Source: Odoribacter sp. (lineage in GTDB: Bacteria > Bacteroidota > Bacteroidia > Bacteroidales > Prolixibacteraceae). From it: a DNA stretch of 48,840 nt. Shown piece after piece: positions 8,851-17,771 of the stretch. The notes beneath the pieces are model-generated. The model did not search any database and was not told the DNA's origin. It worked only from the letters and a program-made list of their open reading frames with translations. Each line of letters starts with the position of its first letter. The stretch's first letter is position 1. The DNA is taken from the NCBI GenBank assembly GCA_013824715.1, contig PNOH01000033.1:1-48840 (forward strand), read 5' to 3'. The translations under genes and the position numbers were made by a program.

Positions 8851-10041
8851 GTGTTGAGAAATCTTCCAAAGAATACGCTTCAGCTTTACCTGATTAAAGT
8901 TGCCAAATGGTTTAATCTGGTGATGCCCATCGTTGTTCTGTTTTACCAGGAGAACGGTTTGAGCATGTCGCAGATTTTTATATTGAAATCTATTTATTCC
9001 ATTGCCATGGTTACCACCGAGCTGCCATCAGGTTATCTGGCCGATGTCTGGGGATGCCGGCGAACGCTCCTTTTTGGGGCAATAATGGGTACGGTCGGAA
9101 TCATGATTTACAGTATTTCAAGTGATTTTACCAGTTTTGTAATTGCCGAAATCATTTTAGGTGTGGGGTTCAGTTTTATTTCAGGCGCTGACTCGGCCAT
9201 GCTGTACGATTCACTCAAAGCCGAAAACCGTGAAGATGATTACGTCAAACATGAAGGAAGGATTACTTCGGCAGGCAATTTTGCAGAAGCGCTTGCAGGA
9301 GTTGCAGGTGGATTGCTGGCCATCATTAGCTTACGTACACCCTTCTATTTTCAGATTTTTGTAGCTGCCGTCGGTATTCCTGCTGCCTATTTTCTGAAGG
9401 AACCCAAACATGCTTTAGAAAGAACGCATCTGAAAATGAAGGAGATTCTGTCCATTGTTAAGCTGACCTATCAGAAACCGGAAATGCGAAGCGCCATCAT
9501 GATTTCGTCGTTTACCGGAGCGGCCACCTTAACCTACGCATGGTTCGTACAACCTTACTTTCAGAAAGCCGGAGTGCCTGTTTCTGTATTTGGGATTCTC
9601 TGGACACTGCTCAACCTTTCAGCAGGAGTTTTCTCTATGTATTCGTACCGGATTGAACGATCGCTGGGAAGACGTAATACATTGCTTTTTATCGTGATTT
9701 TCATTTCACTCGGGTTTATACTTACATCAGTGGAAGTAAGCCTCGCTGGTATTGCTATTTTGTTTGGATTTTACATGGTTCGGGGAATTGCAACTCCTGT
9801 TCTGAAAGAACAAATCAACCAATATACCGACTCTAAAGTCAGGGCAACTATTTTATCTGTAAGGAACTTTGAAATCCGAATCATTTTCGCCGCTATTGGC
9901 CCGGTATTGGGTTATCTCACCGATACCTTCAGCTTACAAACCGCATTGATGGTCACCGGAATTATCTACTTTATTGCAGCAATGTGGAGTATTTTGCCAT
10001 TGATAGCCTCCCCCAAACCTTCCCCACAAGAGGGGGCTTAA
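8851..10041 (+). CDS. MFS transporter
   Basis: 396 residues with about 12 hydrophobic segments, typical of the major facilitator superfamily. The loop after the second helix carries a version of the A motif (GYLADVWGCRRTLLFG). Substrate is not predictable from sequence. There is no in-frame ATG near the beginning: translation would start at GTG 8851 or the next codon, TTG 8854. The last ~10 residues (SPKPSPQEGA) are encoded by a C-rich/G-rich intergenic repeat that has run into the gene, so the natural C terminus was probably different. Divergent from asnA and convergent with the AsmA gene. Confidence 0.85.
   Translation: MLRNLPKNTLQLYLIKVAKWFNLVMPIVVLFYQENGLSMSQIFILKSIYSIAMVTTELPSGYLADVWGCRRTLLFGAIMGTVGIMIYSISSDFTSFVIAEIILGVGFSFISGADSAMLYDSLKAENREDDYVKHEGRITSAGNFAEALAGVAGGLLAIISLRTPFYFQIFVAAVGIPAAYFLKEPKHALERTHLKMKEILSIVKLTYQKPEMRSAIMISSFTGAATLTYAWFVQPYFQKAGVPVSVFGILWTLLNLSAGVFSMYSYRIERSLGRRNTLLFIVIFISLGFILTSVEVSLAGIAILFGFYMVRGIATPVLKEQINQYTDSKVRATILSVRNFEIRIIFAAIGPVLGYLTDTFSLQTALMVTGIIYFIAAMWSILPLIASPKPSPQEGA
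10004..10040. repeat. C-rich/G-rich repeat overlapping the MFS gene end
   Basis: AGCCTCCCCC followed by AACCTTCCCC and then GAGGGGGCTT form an imperfect hairpin of a type commonly scattered between genes in Bacteroidota (recalled, not searched). Here it lies inside the reading frame and encodes the last residues of the transporter. Confidence 0.6.
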
Positions 10042-10050
10042 AGAGTGCCT

Positions 10051-10145
10051 CATGTGTCCGTTCGCTAAAGCGGAACGGCAAAGGATATCGCTCAAAAGGT
10101 CAGTAGAGCGATATCCTTTGCCGTCACATTTATGTGACGGACATG
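10051..10145. repeat. paired REP-like units (BIME-like), copies B and C
   Basis: Two copies of the unit at 11-38 face each other. Copy B has stem CCGTTCGC/GCGGAACGG with a TAAA loop (10058-10078, one bulged G) and the CAAAGGATA tail. Copy C is inverted, with stem CCGTCACA/TGTGACGG and loop TTTA (10121-10140). The tails are part of a perfect 18-bp stem (10076-10093 with 10106-10123) around a 12-base loop, and CATGT/ACATG (10051-10055, 10141-10145) closes the whole. It can fold as a three-armed structure. It lies between the convergent MFS and AsmA genes and would end transcription from both sides. Confidence 0.85.
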
Positions 10146-10156
10146 TTTTGTTTTAT

Positions 10157-12670
10157 CTATTTAAACAACTTTTTCAGTTCATCCCCGATTTTCTTTACCG
10201 AACCCTTAATTTCTTCAACCGAAGCTTTTTTAACTTCCCGTTCAATTTGGGCGCGGGCTTTGCTTAGATCGAGCGAAACTTCGGGTTTGGTCAGCGAACC
10301 TTTGAGGATCACAGATGCTTCCACCATTTTGATATTCTGAGAACCGGGCAAAATCCCAAGACCCTTGTTGAGGTCTGCCCCCAAATCATCCCGATTCAAT
10401 ACAAAATCCATGTTTAGGTTTATCTCGCGTGAAGCCGACAGATTTCCATAAATGGTGGTTTGCTGATCGGCAATGGTGGTTTTGAACGGATTCAGTTTCA
10501 ACCGGCCATTCTCGAACTGGAATTTAGCGGTAAAATCATCCACCTTCACATTCCTGAGTTTCTCCTTTTTGATGATTCCCCGAATCTGATCAAAAACCGG
10601 AGAATCAACAATCATCAGGTTTTGAGTATTAAAAACGCCTAATCCATTTAAACTGGTTGGCACCAAACTCATTTTTTCGTTCATTACTCCTGAAAGGCCA
10701 AACTGGATAGAAATTTTTCCCTGGCTTCTGGCGGCAATTGGCAGGTAATGCCTGAATGTACTTAGCGATTGATAGGCCATTGGCAAATCAAAATTCTCCA
10801 TGTTCAGTCTAAAATCGAAGAGCGGCTTGTTTTCCTTATTACTGGTATATGAGCCATTAACCGAAAGTTTTCCCTGAAGCATCTCCATCGAAAGGTTGGT
10901 CAGGTCCATTCGCTGATCTTTTATACTGACCAATCCGTTGATATTGCTGATTGGCATTTTATCATAAACTGCGCGTTGAATCGAAGATTGAAAACTTAAA
11001 TCAAGCTTATCAGGAACCTGAAAGGCAACAACTGAATCGGATGGCGCAACCGGAGCGGTTTGGGCAGCAAGTTGTTGTTCAACGGTTTTCTTTGACGGTT
11101 TCTGAATATTCGACAACTCAGAAAAATTCATAAAAGCTGATTTCAGGTCGAGACTACCCTGCATAACACCATCTTTGAAAATATACGCCAGATAATTGCT
11201 CACGTCGCCACGAAGCGAAAAATCACTCTGCCCGATTTTCACATCAAACTTTTCGATTTTTACCTGTCTGGTATTCGCTTTCACCTCTCCCTGGCTGATT
11301 TCAACGGGTTTAGTCAGATTCGCGCTTTCGATCCTGAAATTCTGAATAGTTGCTTCCCCACTCGACTGAAACTTTTCATACTCCTGCTTTTCAATAGACG
11401 ACATTCGTCCGGCTAAATTCATTTTCGCTTTCAGTATTCCTGTAACATCAAGGCTGTCAATCGGGATAGCCTGTTTAAGCGAAGCAAAATCGATGGTACC
11501 GGAAAATGAAGCGTTGATGTTCGGATCGGTCATTAAATCGCTCAAGAAAAGCCGGGCATCAACCGGATTGTTTTTAATCGAAGCGTGAGCCTTTTCGACA
11601 TTCACTTTCAGCAAATTCAGGTTGCCTTCGGGTTTGGTAATTTGTGCTGAAACCTGAATATCCTGAACACTTTCAGGCAGATCCTGATATTTGAAACTGG
11701 CATTCGTTACTGCCAATAGTATGTTGATTGCCGGATAAATTTCGTTGAAATACAATCCTTTCACCAATCCCTTAAACTCAGCGGAGCCATTGATATCAGC
11801 TTTTTCGAGATATTTTTGAAAATCGGCAGGCACCAAAGCCAGAATGGTCGCAAAATCACTTTTTTCACTCCTGAAAGCCAAATCGAAAAACATGCTGTCA
11901 GACGGCATGGCAAACGAACCATTGATTTCAAGCGGAAGATTATTTACCCACAATTTACCCCGATCGAAAGCAAAGTTCATTTTTTTGTAATCCACTTTCA
12001 GCAAAGTTTCAGCTTTTAGCCTTGTTTTCGAAATGTACTGAACAGAGTCATATTCGAAAATAAATTCTGCAGCTTCGCCTTTCAGGTCAAAAGTGGTGAG
12101 CATTCCGGCCACTTCTCCGGCTGAACTCATGTTCGTATTTTTCACCCACACTTTCATTGGCATTTCCTGATCATCGTACAACAGGTTCAGGTTATTTACC
12201 TGAATATCGTTCAGTTTCATTTTAAAGACATCCTCAGTAACGGTTGCTGACTGAGTTGCTGTGGCTGGTTCAGAAACTTTAGCAATATCCCAGTTCGCAA
12301 CTCCCTTTTTATTGACTATCAGCAGAATTTCAGGGTTTTCTATTCTGAGGCTTTTCAGTTCCAATCCTTTGTTTCGGATCAGTTCCATCAACGAAATAGT
12401 AGTCGAAATCGAACCTGCCGAGAAAATGGTATCGTGGTCAAACTCATTTACGCCAACTATACTCAGGTTCAATAGTTCCATTTCAACTTTTGGAAATTTT
12501 GAAAACACCGACAATTTAAAATCCGAAAAATCAATTTTCGCATTGACCTGGCTGTTTAAGGTGGTTTTTACTTTGACAAGCAGTTTGTCTTTGTATAAAA
12601 ATGGAAGAATGCCCAGAATTCCGACAATCAAGACTACAATTCCGGAGATGATCAATATTTTTCGTTTCAT
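10157..12670 (-). CDS. AsmA-family membrane-anchored protein
   Basis: 837 residues. One N-terminal transmembrane helix (about 5-27) anchors a long periplasmic part built from repeating beta-rich segments, beginning with the AsmA-type start (VLIVGILGILPFLYKD...VNAKIDFSDFKLSVFSKFPKVEMELLNLSI) and ending in an AsmA C-terminal region (GLGVFNTQNLMIVDSPVFDQI, LGADLNKGLGILPGS). AsmA-like proteins are related to bridge-type lipid transporters that span the envelope; a role in outer-membrane lipid homeostasis is inferred from the family only. The final ~25 residues are basic and helical. The start codon overlaps the cinA stop (ATGA), indicating coupled translation. Confidence 0.85.
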   Translation of the reverse strand: MKRKILIISGIVVLIVGILGILPFLYKDKLLVKVKTTLNSQVNAKIDFSDFKLSVFSKFPKVEMELLNLSIVGVNEFDHDTIFSAGSISTTISLMELIRNKGLELKSLRIENPEILLIVNKKGVANWDIAKVSEPATATQSATVTEDVFKMKLNDIQVNNLNLLYDDQEMPMKVWVKNTNMSSAGEVAGMLTTFDLKGEAAEFIFEYDSVQYISKTRLKAETLLKVDYKKMNFAFDRGKLWVNNLPLEINGSFAMPSDSMFFDLAFRSEKSDFATILALVPADFQKYLEKADINGSAEFKGLVKGLYFNEIYPAINILLAVTNASFKYQDLPESVQDIQVSAQITKPEGNLNLLKVNVEKAHASIKNNPVDARLFLSDLMTDPNINASFSGTIDFASLKQAIPIDSLDVTGILKAKMNLAGRMSSIEKQEYEKFQSSGEATIQNFRIESANLTKPVEISQGEVKANTRQVKIEKFDVKIGQSDFSLRGDVSNYLAYIFKDGVMQGSLDLKSAFMNFSELSNIQKPSKKTVEQQLAAQTAPVAPSDSVVAFQVPDKLDLSFQSSIQRAVYDKMPISNINGLVSIKDQRMDLTNLSMEMLQGKLSVNGSYTSNKENKPLFDFRLNMENFDLPMAYQSLSTFRHYLPIAARSQGKISIQFGLSGVMNEKMSLVPTSLNGLGVFNTQNLMIVDSPVFDQIRGIIKKEKLRNVKVDDFTAKFQFENGRLKLNPFKTTIADQQTTIYGNLSASREINLNMDFVLNRDDLGADLNKGLGILPGSQNIKMVEASVILKGSLTKPEVSLDLSKARAQIEREVKKASVEEIKGSVKKIGDELKKLFK

Positions 12671-13923
12671 TGGGTAACAGTATTTTCGGATATAATAATA
12701 GTTCGCAGCATATTTAACGCCGTATGCGTTGTACGTATTATATTTCGTTCGCGATTGTGCTTAAAAATATACATTTTGCTTTTTACTCCTGAAGCTCCGG
12801 CAACAGCAATCCAGACCGTACCCACCGGTTTCTCCTCTGATCCGCCATCAGGTCCGGCAATTCCGGTGGTAGCCACCGCATAATCAGCATTCAAAACTTT
12901 TCGGGCGCCCAAAGCCATTGCTTCGGCCACCTGCTGGCTCACAGCGCCAAAAGATTCGATCAAACCCTCCGGAACATGCAGCAGCTTAGTTTTTATATCG
13001 TTCGAATAAGCGACAACTCCACCTTTGAAATAGGCCGAACTTCCGGCGTTGGAAGTAATTAACCGGGCAATGCTCCCGCCGGTACAACTTTCGGCAACAG
13101 CAAGGCTTTTCGAAGATTCAACCAATAGCCGGCCAATAACCAGACCAAGATTATCATCATCGAAACCGAATATATTTTCAGGAATAATTTCAAGCAATTT
13201 TTTCACCTGACGATCAATTTCGGTCTCAATTATAGCCTGATCCGTTCCATAACCACTCAGCCTGAGGCGCACCATCATTTGGTTTGGCAAATATGCCAGC
13301 TTGATAAAATCGGGCAATGCACTCTCCCACTTCTCTATTTTTTCGGCAAGCATCGATTCCGGTAAACCTATAGTCAAAACACTTCGGTGAACAATTGACT
13401 GCGTGATTCCCAGTTTGGTCAGTCGTGGAAAAACCTCTTCAGTCATGATGGCTTCCATTTCAAAAGGCACTCCAGGCATCGAAACAAAAATGGTATTATT
13501 CCGCTCAAACCACATTCCTGAGGCCGTTCCTGCTGAATTATGCAGAACTGTACAAGAGGCTGGTAATAACGCCTGGTCGCGGTTCAATTCATTTATGACC
13601 ACATTTCTGGAAGACAATAGCGACTGGACATGTTCCAAAACCCCGGGATGTAAAACCAGTTCAGTTTCAAAATATTCGCAAAGGCATTTTTTGGTAATAT
13701 CATCCTTTGTTGGCCCCAAACCACCGGTGATCAGTACCAGATCTGCATTTTGTCCGGCATCGGCCAGCGCTTTCAGTATATGTTCATGATTGTCGTGAAC
13801 CGAAGTCACCTGATACACTTCAATGCCTAGCATATTAAGCTGTTGTCCCATCCATGCCGAATTGGTGTCAACAATTTGTCCGATTAATATTTCGTCGCCT
13901 ATTGTAATTAATTCTGCTTTCAT
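12667..13923 (-). CDS. cinA: CinA family protein (nicotinamide mononucleotide deamidase)
   Basis: 418 residues from the chosen ATG. The N-terminal half is a MoCF-biosynthesis-type domain (MKAELITIGDEILIGQIVDTN, LVLITGGLGPTKDD), and the C-terminal ~160 residues are the CinA/PncC domain (AVAESCTGGSIARLIT, VATTGIAGPDGG, PVGTVWIAV), which converts NMN to nicotinate mononucleotide in pyridine-nucleotide salvage. A longer frame opens 12 codons upstream, but those codons come from an intergenic word repeat and the family begins at MKAELITIG, so 13923 is preferred. Stop overlaps the AsmA start by 4 bases. It lies downstream of the M48 protease gene. Confidence 0.93.
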   Translation of the reverse strand: MKAELITIGDEILIGQIVDTNSAWMGQQLNMLGIEVYQVTSVHDNHEHILKALADAGQNADLVLITGGLGPTKDDITKKCLCEYFETELVLHPGVLEHVQSLLSSRNVVINELNRDQALLPASCTVLHNSAGTASGMWFERNNTIFVSMPGVPFEMEAIMTEEVFPRLTKLGITQSIVHRSVLTIGLPESMLAEKIEKWESALPDFIKLAYLPNQMMVRLRLSGYGTDQAIIETEIDRQVKKLLEIIPENIFGFDDDNLGLVIGRLLVESSKSLAVAESCTGGSIARLITSNAGSSAYFKGGVVAYSNDIKTKLLHVPEGLIESFGAVSQQVAEAMALGARKVLNADYAVATTGIAGPDGGSEEKPVGTVWIAVAGASGVKSKMYIFKHNRERNIIRTTHTALNMLRTIIISENTVTQ

Positions 13924-13928
13924 ATCAA

Positions 13929-13964
13929 AAAGTTTCAAATTCCGGGTTCCAAGTTTCAAGCTTG
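13929..13964. repeat. short intergenic word repeat
   Basis: The 60-bp gap between the M48 protease and cinA contains AAGTTTCAAA, GGTTCCAAGTTTCAAG and CTTGG, degenerate copies of a (TTC)CAAGTTTCAA word. It explains the spurious upstream extension of the cinA frame. Confidence 0.4.
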
Positions 13965-13983
13965 GTCAGTTTTTCGATATTGG

Positions 13984-15219
13984 TTATTTAATTGATTTTA
14001 ATTCTTCTAACCGCTGTAAAAGTGTTGGGTGCGAATAATGAAAAAACACATACGCCGGATGTGGCCGAAGGTTGCTCAGGTTTTTTACAGACAATTTCTT
14101 TAATGCTGAAGCGAGTTCAACGGCATCGAAATTTTGGGCAGCAAATGCATCAGCCTGATATTCATTTTTTCTTGAAAAAATATTCATCGCCAAACCTGTT
14201 ATCATAGCAATCGGTGAATACAAAATTCCAAAAGCGATCAATCCGATGTGAAAACTAGGTGTTTGAACTCCTAAAGCAGCCGAAAGTTCTTTGCTGCCAA
14301 CAAGAAGTGAGAAAATAAACAAAACAATACCGGTTTGCAGAATGCCGAGCAGTAAACTCCAGACAACGTGATGCTTTTTGTAATGCCCGATTTCATGCGC
14401 CAATACTGCCACGAGTTCATTGGTAGTCATATCGTTGATAAGGGTATCGTACAGAATGATTCGCTTTTTCGAGCCAAATCCGGTAAAATAAGCATTTGCT
14501 TTGGTCGAGCGTTTCGAGCCGTCAATCACGTAAATATTATCGAGTTTAAAACCTACACTAGCTGAGAAATTTTCAATAGCCGATTTCAATTCACCTTCAG
14601 GAAGCGGAGTTTGCCTGTTAAATAAAGGAACGATCAGATTGGAATAAAAAAACACCATAAATACTGAAAACCCACTGACAACAAACCAGGAATAAATCCA
14701 GAAACTGGTTGTGGTTAGCTGATAAATATAAATGATTAACGCCAGCAGTCCGCCACCAATGATTGCTCCAAGCATGTATCCCTTTAATTTATCGAGAACG
14801 AAAGTTTTGGGTGTCGTTTTATTAAACCCGAATTTTTCTTCGATTACGAAAGTATCGTAAACCGAGAACGGTGTATTTATCAGATCGGAAGCCAGCATTA
14901 AAACCCCGAAAAACATCAATGCGGTCAAAATAGGATTTGCCGAAACCGAAAGCGCCATGCTGTTTACCCAGGCAAAACCGGCAAGGAGAAACATTAACAG
15001 GATGATGACAAAGCTGAATGTTGAACTGATCAATGAAAACCTGAAATTGGCCTTTTCGTACGCCTGTTGCTGCCTGTATTTTTCTTCATCGTAGATATCT
15101 TTGACCTCCTCCGGCAGTTGATCGCTCCACCGGGTTGAATTAAGGTATTCAAGAAATCGCTCAAAAATGAAATCTGCCACTAAAAGGCCAATGATTACAT
15201 AAAACAAGAATTGTGACAT
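13984..15219 (-). CDS. M48 family zinc metalloprotease (Ste24-like)
   Basis: 411 residues with several transmembrane helices: N-terminal around 3-20, two near 65-110, two near 150-205 and two more after the active site. The zinc-binding motif is H275-E-I-G-H279 in LVAVLAHEIGHYKKHH, and a downstream NEYQADAFA segment supplies the third ligand. CAAX-protease-like members of this family cleave membrane or misfolded proteins in the inner membrane. Length and layout match the roughly 410-residue Ste24-type group widespread in Bacteroidota. It is probably transcribed with cinA and the AsmA gene downstream. Confidence 0.93.
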   Translation of the reverse strand: MSQFLFYVIIGLLVADFIFERFLEYLNSTRWSDQLPEEVKDIYDEEKYRQQQAYEKANFRFSLISSTFSFVIILLMFLLAGFAWVNSMALSVSANPILTALMFFGVLMLASDLINTPFSVYDTFVIEEKFGFNKTTPKTFVLDKLKGYMLGAIIGGGLLALIIYIYQLTTTSFWIYSWFVVSGFSVFMVFFYSNLIVPLFNRQTPLPEGELKSAIENFSASVGFKLDNIYVIDGSKRSTKANAYFTGFGSKKRIILYDTLINDMTTNELVAVLAHEIGHYKKHHVVWSLLLGILQTGIVLFIFSLLVGSKELSAALGVQTPSFHIGLIAFGILYSPIAMITGLAMNIFSRKNEYQADAFAAQNFDAVELASALKKLSVKNLSNLRPHPAYVFFHYSHPTLLQRLEELKSIK

Positions 15220-15304
15220 GGAAACTAATTTATTTCAAAGTTAGTAAAAAGCATCTCTCAGGATTACCCAATAACGCAACGATAACTAAAAACCATAAAA
15301 AGCT

Positions 15305-15877
15305 TTACACAGCTTCAAAATCCTCTTTGCTATTTAAATTGAGGAACAATTCCGGGAACTTTTCAACCATCAGATTGCAATCAACAAAACGGGTATTTAT
15401 TTCTGAAAGAAGCCCCCTCAGTTTATAATTTCCGTTACTGATTTGGGCATCAATCACCGGCCATATCCGTCGGTGATACAATCCAACCAATGGTTCAATG
15501 CCAGCCTTGTGCTGCGGAATGACACTATCATATTCACCGATATTAAGAATCAAAAACCGGATCAATTCTTCATTCAGAAATGGGACATCAACGCTGACAA
15601 TCAGGTTCCAGTCGGTGGATGATTGTTTTAAAACCGAATACATTCCTGAAATAGGGCCACAATCCGAATAAGTGTCGGGAACCATTTCAACCTGAAAAGT
15701 TGCATAATCAGGATTTTGTCCGCCAATCGCAACATTTTGACAAAACGGTTCAATCACATCAATCATGATTTGGAGTAAAGGCTTGTTTTTAACTAACAGG
15801 AATGCTTTATCAAATCCCATCCGGGTACTTTTACCACCTGCTAAAATAAAACCTGAAATATCTGATTTTTCTCTCAT
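15305..15877 (-). CDS. mobA: molybdenum cofactor guanylyltransferase
   Basis: 190 residues, normal for MobA. It transfers GMP from GTP to molybdopterin to make the guanine dinucleotide cofactor. The nucleotide-binding start GFILAGGKSTRMGFDKA and the metal-binding VSVDVPFL are clear; the C-terminal half has the usual LVGLYHRRIWPVID and PELFLNLNSKEDF. No other molybdenum-cofactor gene or molybdoenzyme is visible in the window, so its client enzymes are unknown. It is 85 bases upstream of the M48 gene on the same strand. Confidence 0.92.
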   Translation of the reverse strand: MREKSDISGFILAGGKSTRMGFDKAFLLVKNKPLLQIMIDVIEPFCQNVAIGGQNPDYATFQVEMVPDTYSDCGPISGMYSVLKQSSTDWNLIVSVDVPFLNEELIRFLILNIGEYDSVIPQHKAGIEPLVGLYHRRIWPVIDAQISNGNYKLRGLLSEINTRFVDCNLMVEKFPELFLNLNSKEDFEAV

Positions 15878-16177
15878 GCCTATTCTTATTGTTCATTCTC
15901 TGAAAAGTCCTAAACTAAACATTTCCAGCTTAAATTCCGGTCGTTTTCCGGAAATATCAGTCAAATACATGTTGTACAACTTGGGTTACTTTATTTACAA
16001 AGTACGTCAAAATAACACGAACACAATTACATATAGTGCATTCTGAAAAAGGCGGATAACCGCTTTAGTTTTTGCTCTTATATTAGTTTTGGGACTCTCT
16101 ATTGTTAGTAGGTTGGCTGTAGCATCGAAATCGAATATATCTCTATCTGAGAAATTACAATAAGAAGCTACAGAAAA
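15878..16177. other. intergenic stretch without a recognisable gene
   Basis: About 300 bases with no supported coding region on either strand. Small palindromes are present (TTCCGG/CCGGAA near 15935-15953, AAGGCGG-ataa-CCGCTTT near 16046-16064) but no riboswitch fold or tRNA could be recognised. The mobA promoter should lie at the low-coordinate end, but no strong TAnnTTTG match was seen. Confidence 0.4.
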
Positions 16178-16216
16178 AAACCGGGAAAATCATTGTATAA
16201 TGTTTTTTCCCGGTTT
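16178..16216 (-). terminator. intrinsic terminator of the envelope cluster
   Basis: AAACCGGGAAAA (16178-16189) pairs with TTTTCCCGGTTT (16205-16216). On the minus strand the stem is followed by a run of T. It lies 16 bases beyond the stop of the last gene in the lipoprotein/L,D-transpeptidase cluster. Confidence 0.85.
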
Positions 16217-16231
16217 CCTTGTTTTAATATG

Positions 16232-17032
16232 CTATATCCGAATAGTTACCAAGGCGTTCCGTGGTAACGCCCTAAGTATAGCTTTGGCCTCATTTTCAGG
16301 AATACTGATCAGTATTTCAGGAGTATATGTTGGCTTTTTAAATTTGAGGATATGTTCAAATGAATTTACAATATTTTTTAAATCTCTTTTAAATTCAAAC
16401 CCTTTTCCCAATTTGTATTTTGATTGTGATTCAGAAACAGAATCAATGCCCTGAATGTTTAACTCAAAATCGCGGTCAAGTTTGACTGTCCAAAAAACAT
16501 TTTCTTTGATAATCGAATCTTTCTTTGAAACTGCATTCTCAGCCTCTTCAGCCGATTTGGGGGCCTGCACAATTTTAAATGGATTTTTTTCGATGGAAGA
16601 TTCAAATTTTTGGATTGTTAACGGGCTTCCAAACATGGCAAAATACACATTTCCATCCATTCGCTTAAAAAAACCGGAAGTGGAATAGTCCCGAATTCTT
16701 GATTTCATAACCACAACCCCTTTCAACTCCATCTGAATGGTGTGTTGACCCAGATCAATAGACAATCCAATTGAATCCCGCGAAGCCATTTTTAAACGGG
16801 ACTCAACCCATGCTTTCTCTTTCATTAAATCAATTAATGTTGGATTTACTGATGTGTCACTTGTTGCCTGAGTTTTTGCCAATTCCATTCGATCGCGTAC
16901 AGCCGTAACTGACAAATAAGTATAAACAGAGGTAAACGCCAGTAAAATCAAACAAAAAAAGATTACAAATATTTTTAAGCCAGAATACTTTTTTTCAAAA
17001 AGGCTATCAAAGTCCTCAGCCGATTTTTTCAT
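16232..17032 (-). CDS. membrane-anchored protein of unknown function
   Basis: 266 residues, no recognised family. A single transmembrane helix (about 19-41) follows a short charged cytoplasmic start, so the bulk is probably periplasmic. A short helical linker rich in Ala, Lys and Met precedes a beta-rich part (DLGQHTIQMELKGVVVMKSRI), and the C terminus reads TYTPEILISIPENEAKAILRALPRNALVTIRI. The start lies one base after the stop of an L,D-transpeptidase gene, so the two are translated from one message. A role as partner of the L,D-transpeptidases is inferred from that only. Confidence 0.75.
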   Translation of the reverse strand: MKKSAEDFDSLFEKKYSGLKIFVIFFCLILLAFTSVYTYLSVTAVRDRMELAKTQATSDTSVNPTLIDLMKEKAWVESRLKMASRDSIGLSIDLGQHTIQMELKGVVVMKSRIRDYSTSGFFKRMDGNVYFAMFGSPLTIQKFESSIEKNPFKIVQAPKSAEEAENAVSKKDSIIKENVFWTVKLDRDFELNIQGIDSVSESQSKYKLGKGFEFKRDLKNIVNSFEHILKFKKPTYTPEILISIPENEAKAILRALPRNALVTIRI

Positions 17033-17033
17033 G

Positions 17034-17690
17034 TTAATAAATATAAACTTTTGAACCGATTTGCATTGTTGAGTACACCACCTCTAAATCTTCATCACCT
17101 AAACGGATACAACCATGCGTTACACTAAGTCCCATGAATCGTTTATAGATGGTGCCATGTATCATGTAACCATTTCCAAGTTCAAGTTTGTAGGCGCCAA
17201 GAGTACCTGATTCAAAGCGTGATGAATGACCTGGAGGTGGAATTGGAAGCCCTTCTTCGATAAAAGCCCAATCGGGTTTGGCCCAAACAGGATTTGGCTG
17301 TTTGCGCTGAACTTTTCTTACACCCAAAGGGGTATAAAAAGTATTGTCACCTTTCTCAGAAACTAACTTTTCATTCTTTCCGGTCGAGCACAATCCATCG
17401 CGAATCAACTGTTTACCTTTGTACAGGTAAAAATGATTATCAGAGGTATTAATTATTATATAAGCATCAATAGGGGTAAACTTATCCAATTTGATCTGAA
17501 GCTTATTAATCTCCTTTTCAAGCGACTCTTTACTCGGTCCAGCCTCGCCAGTTTCATTTTGACTTATAGTAATTTCAGGCAGAACTAAAGCAGATTCCTG
17601 TAAGGCTGGTATTGCAAAAAGCACCATAGATGCAAAAAACAATATCCCTGCAAACAGAATAGCCAGATAAATAAACAAAGTTCGAACCAT
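17034..17690 (-). CDS. L,D-transpeptidase (YkuD domain), membrane-anchored
   Basis: 218 residues. An N-terminal transmembrane helix (about 7-29) leads into a Gln/Lys-rich coiled-coil linker (55-70), then a YkuD catalytic domain. The signature is complete: H178-G, then S-V-T-H192-G-C194-I-R-L, with Cys194 as nucleophile. Enzymes of this family make 3-3 cross-links in peptidoglycan or join proteins to it. It is the third gene of a cluster headed by an abundant-looking lipoprotein, 81 bases after another YkuD-domain gene and 1 base before the next. Confidence 0.9.
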   Translation of the reverse strand: MVRTLFIYLAILFAGILFFASMVLFAIPALQESALVLPEITISQNETGEAGPSKESLEKEINKLQIKLDKFTPIDAYIIINTSDNHFYLYKGKQLIRDGLCSTGKNEKLVSEKGDNTFYTPLGVRKVQRKQPNPVWAKPDWAFIEEGLPIPPPGHSSRFESGTLGAYKLELGNGYMIHGTIYKRFMGLSVTHGCIRLGDEDLEVVYSTMQIGSKVYIY

Positions 17691-17771
17691 TGTTTTTGTA
17701 TTTATGTCACCTATTAATTTTAGATAGCCATTTCTATCACGAAATTCACTATTTTGAAAAATCCAAAATAA

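Noticed and set aside
10052-10267. 71-codon frame through the paired REP-like units
   Set aside because: It runs across a palindromic element and the antisense of the AsmA gene end; no start signal or protein features.
13924-13959. Upstream start for cinA
   Set aside because: The extra 12 residues are encoded by an intergenic word repeat, and the family begins at MKAELITIGDE.
15878-16177. Riboswitch or small RNA in the 300-bp gap near mobA
   Set aside because: Small palindromes occur but no known riboswitch core, including a molybdenum-cofactor type, could be matched.
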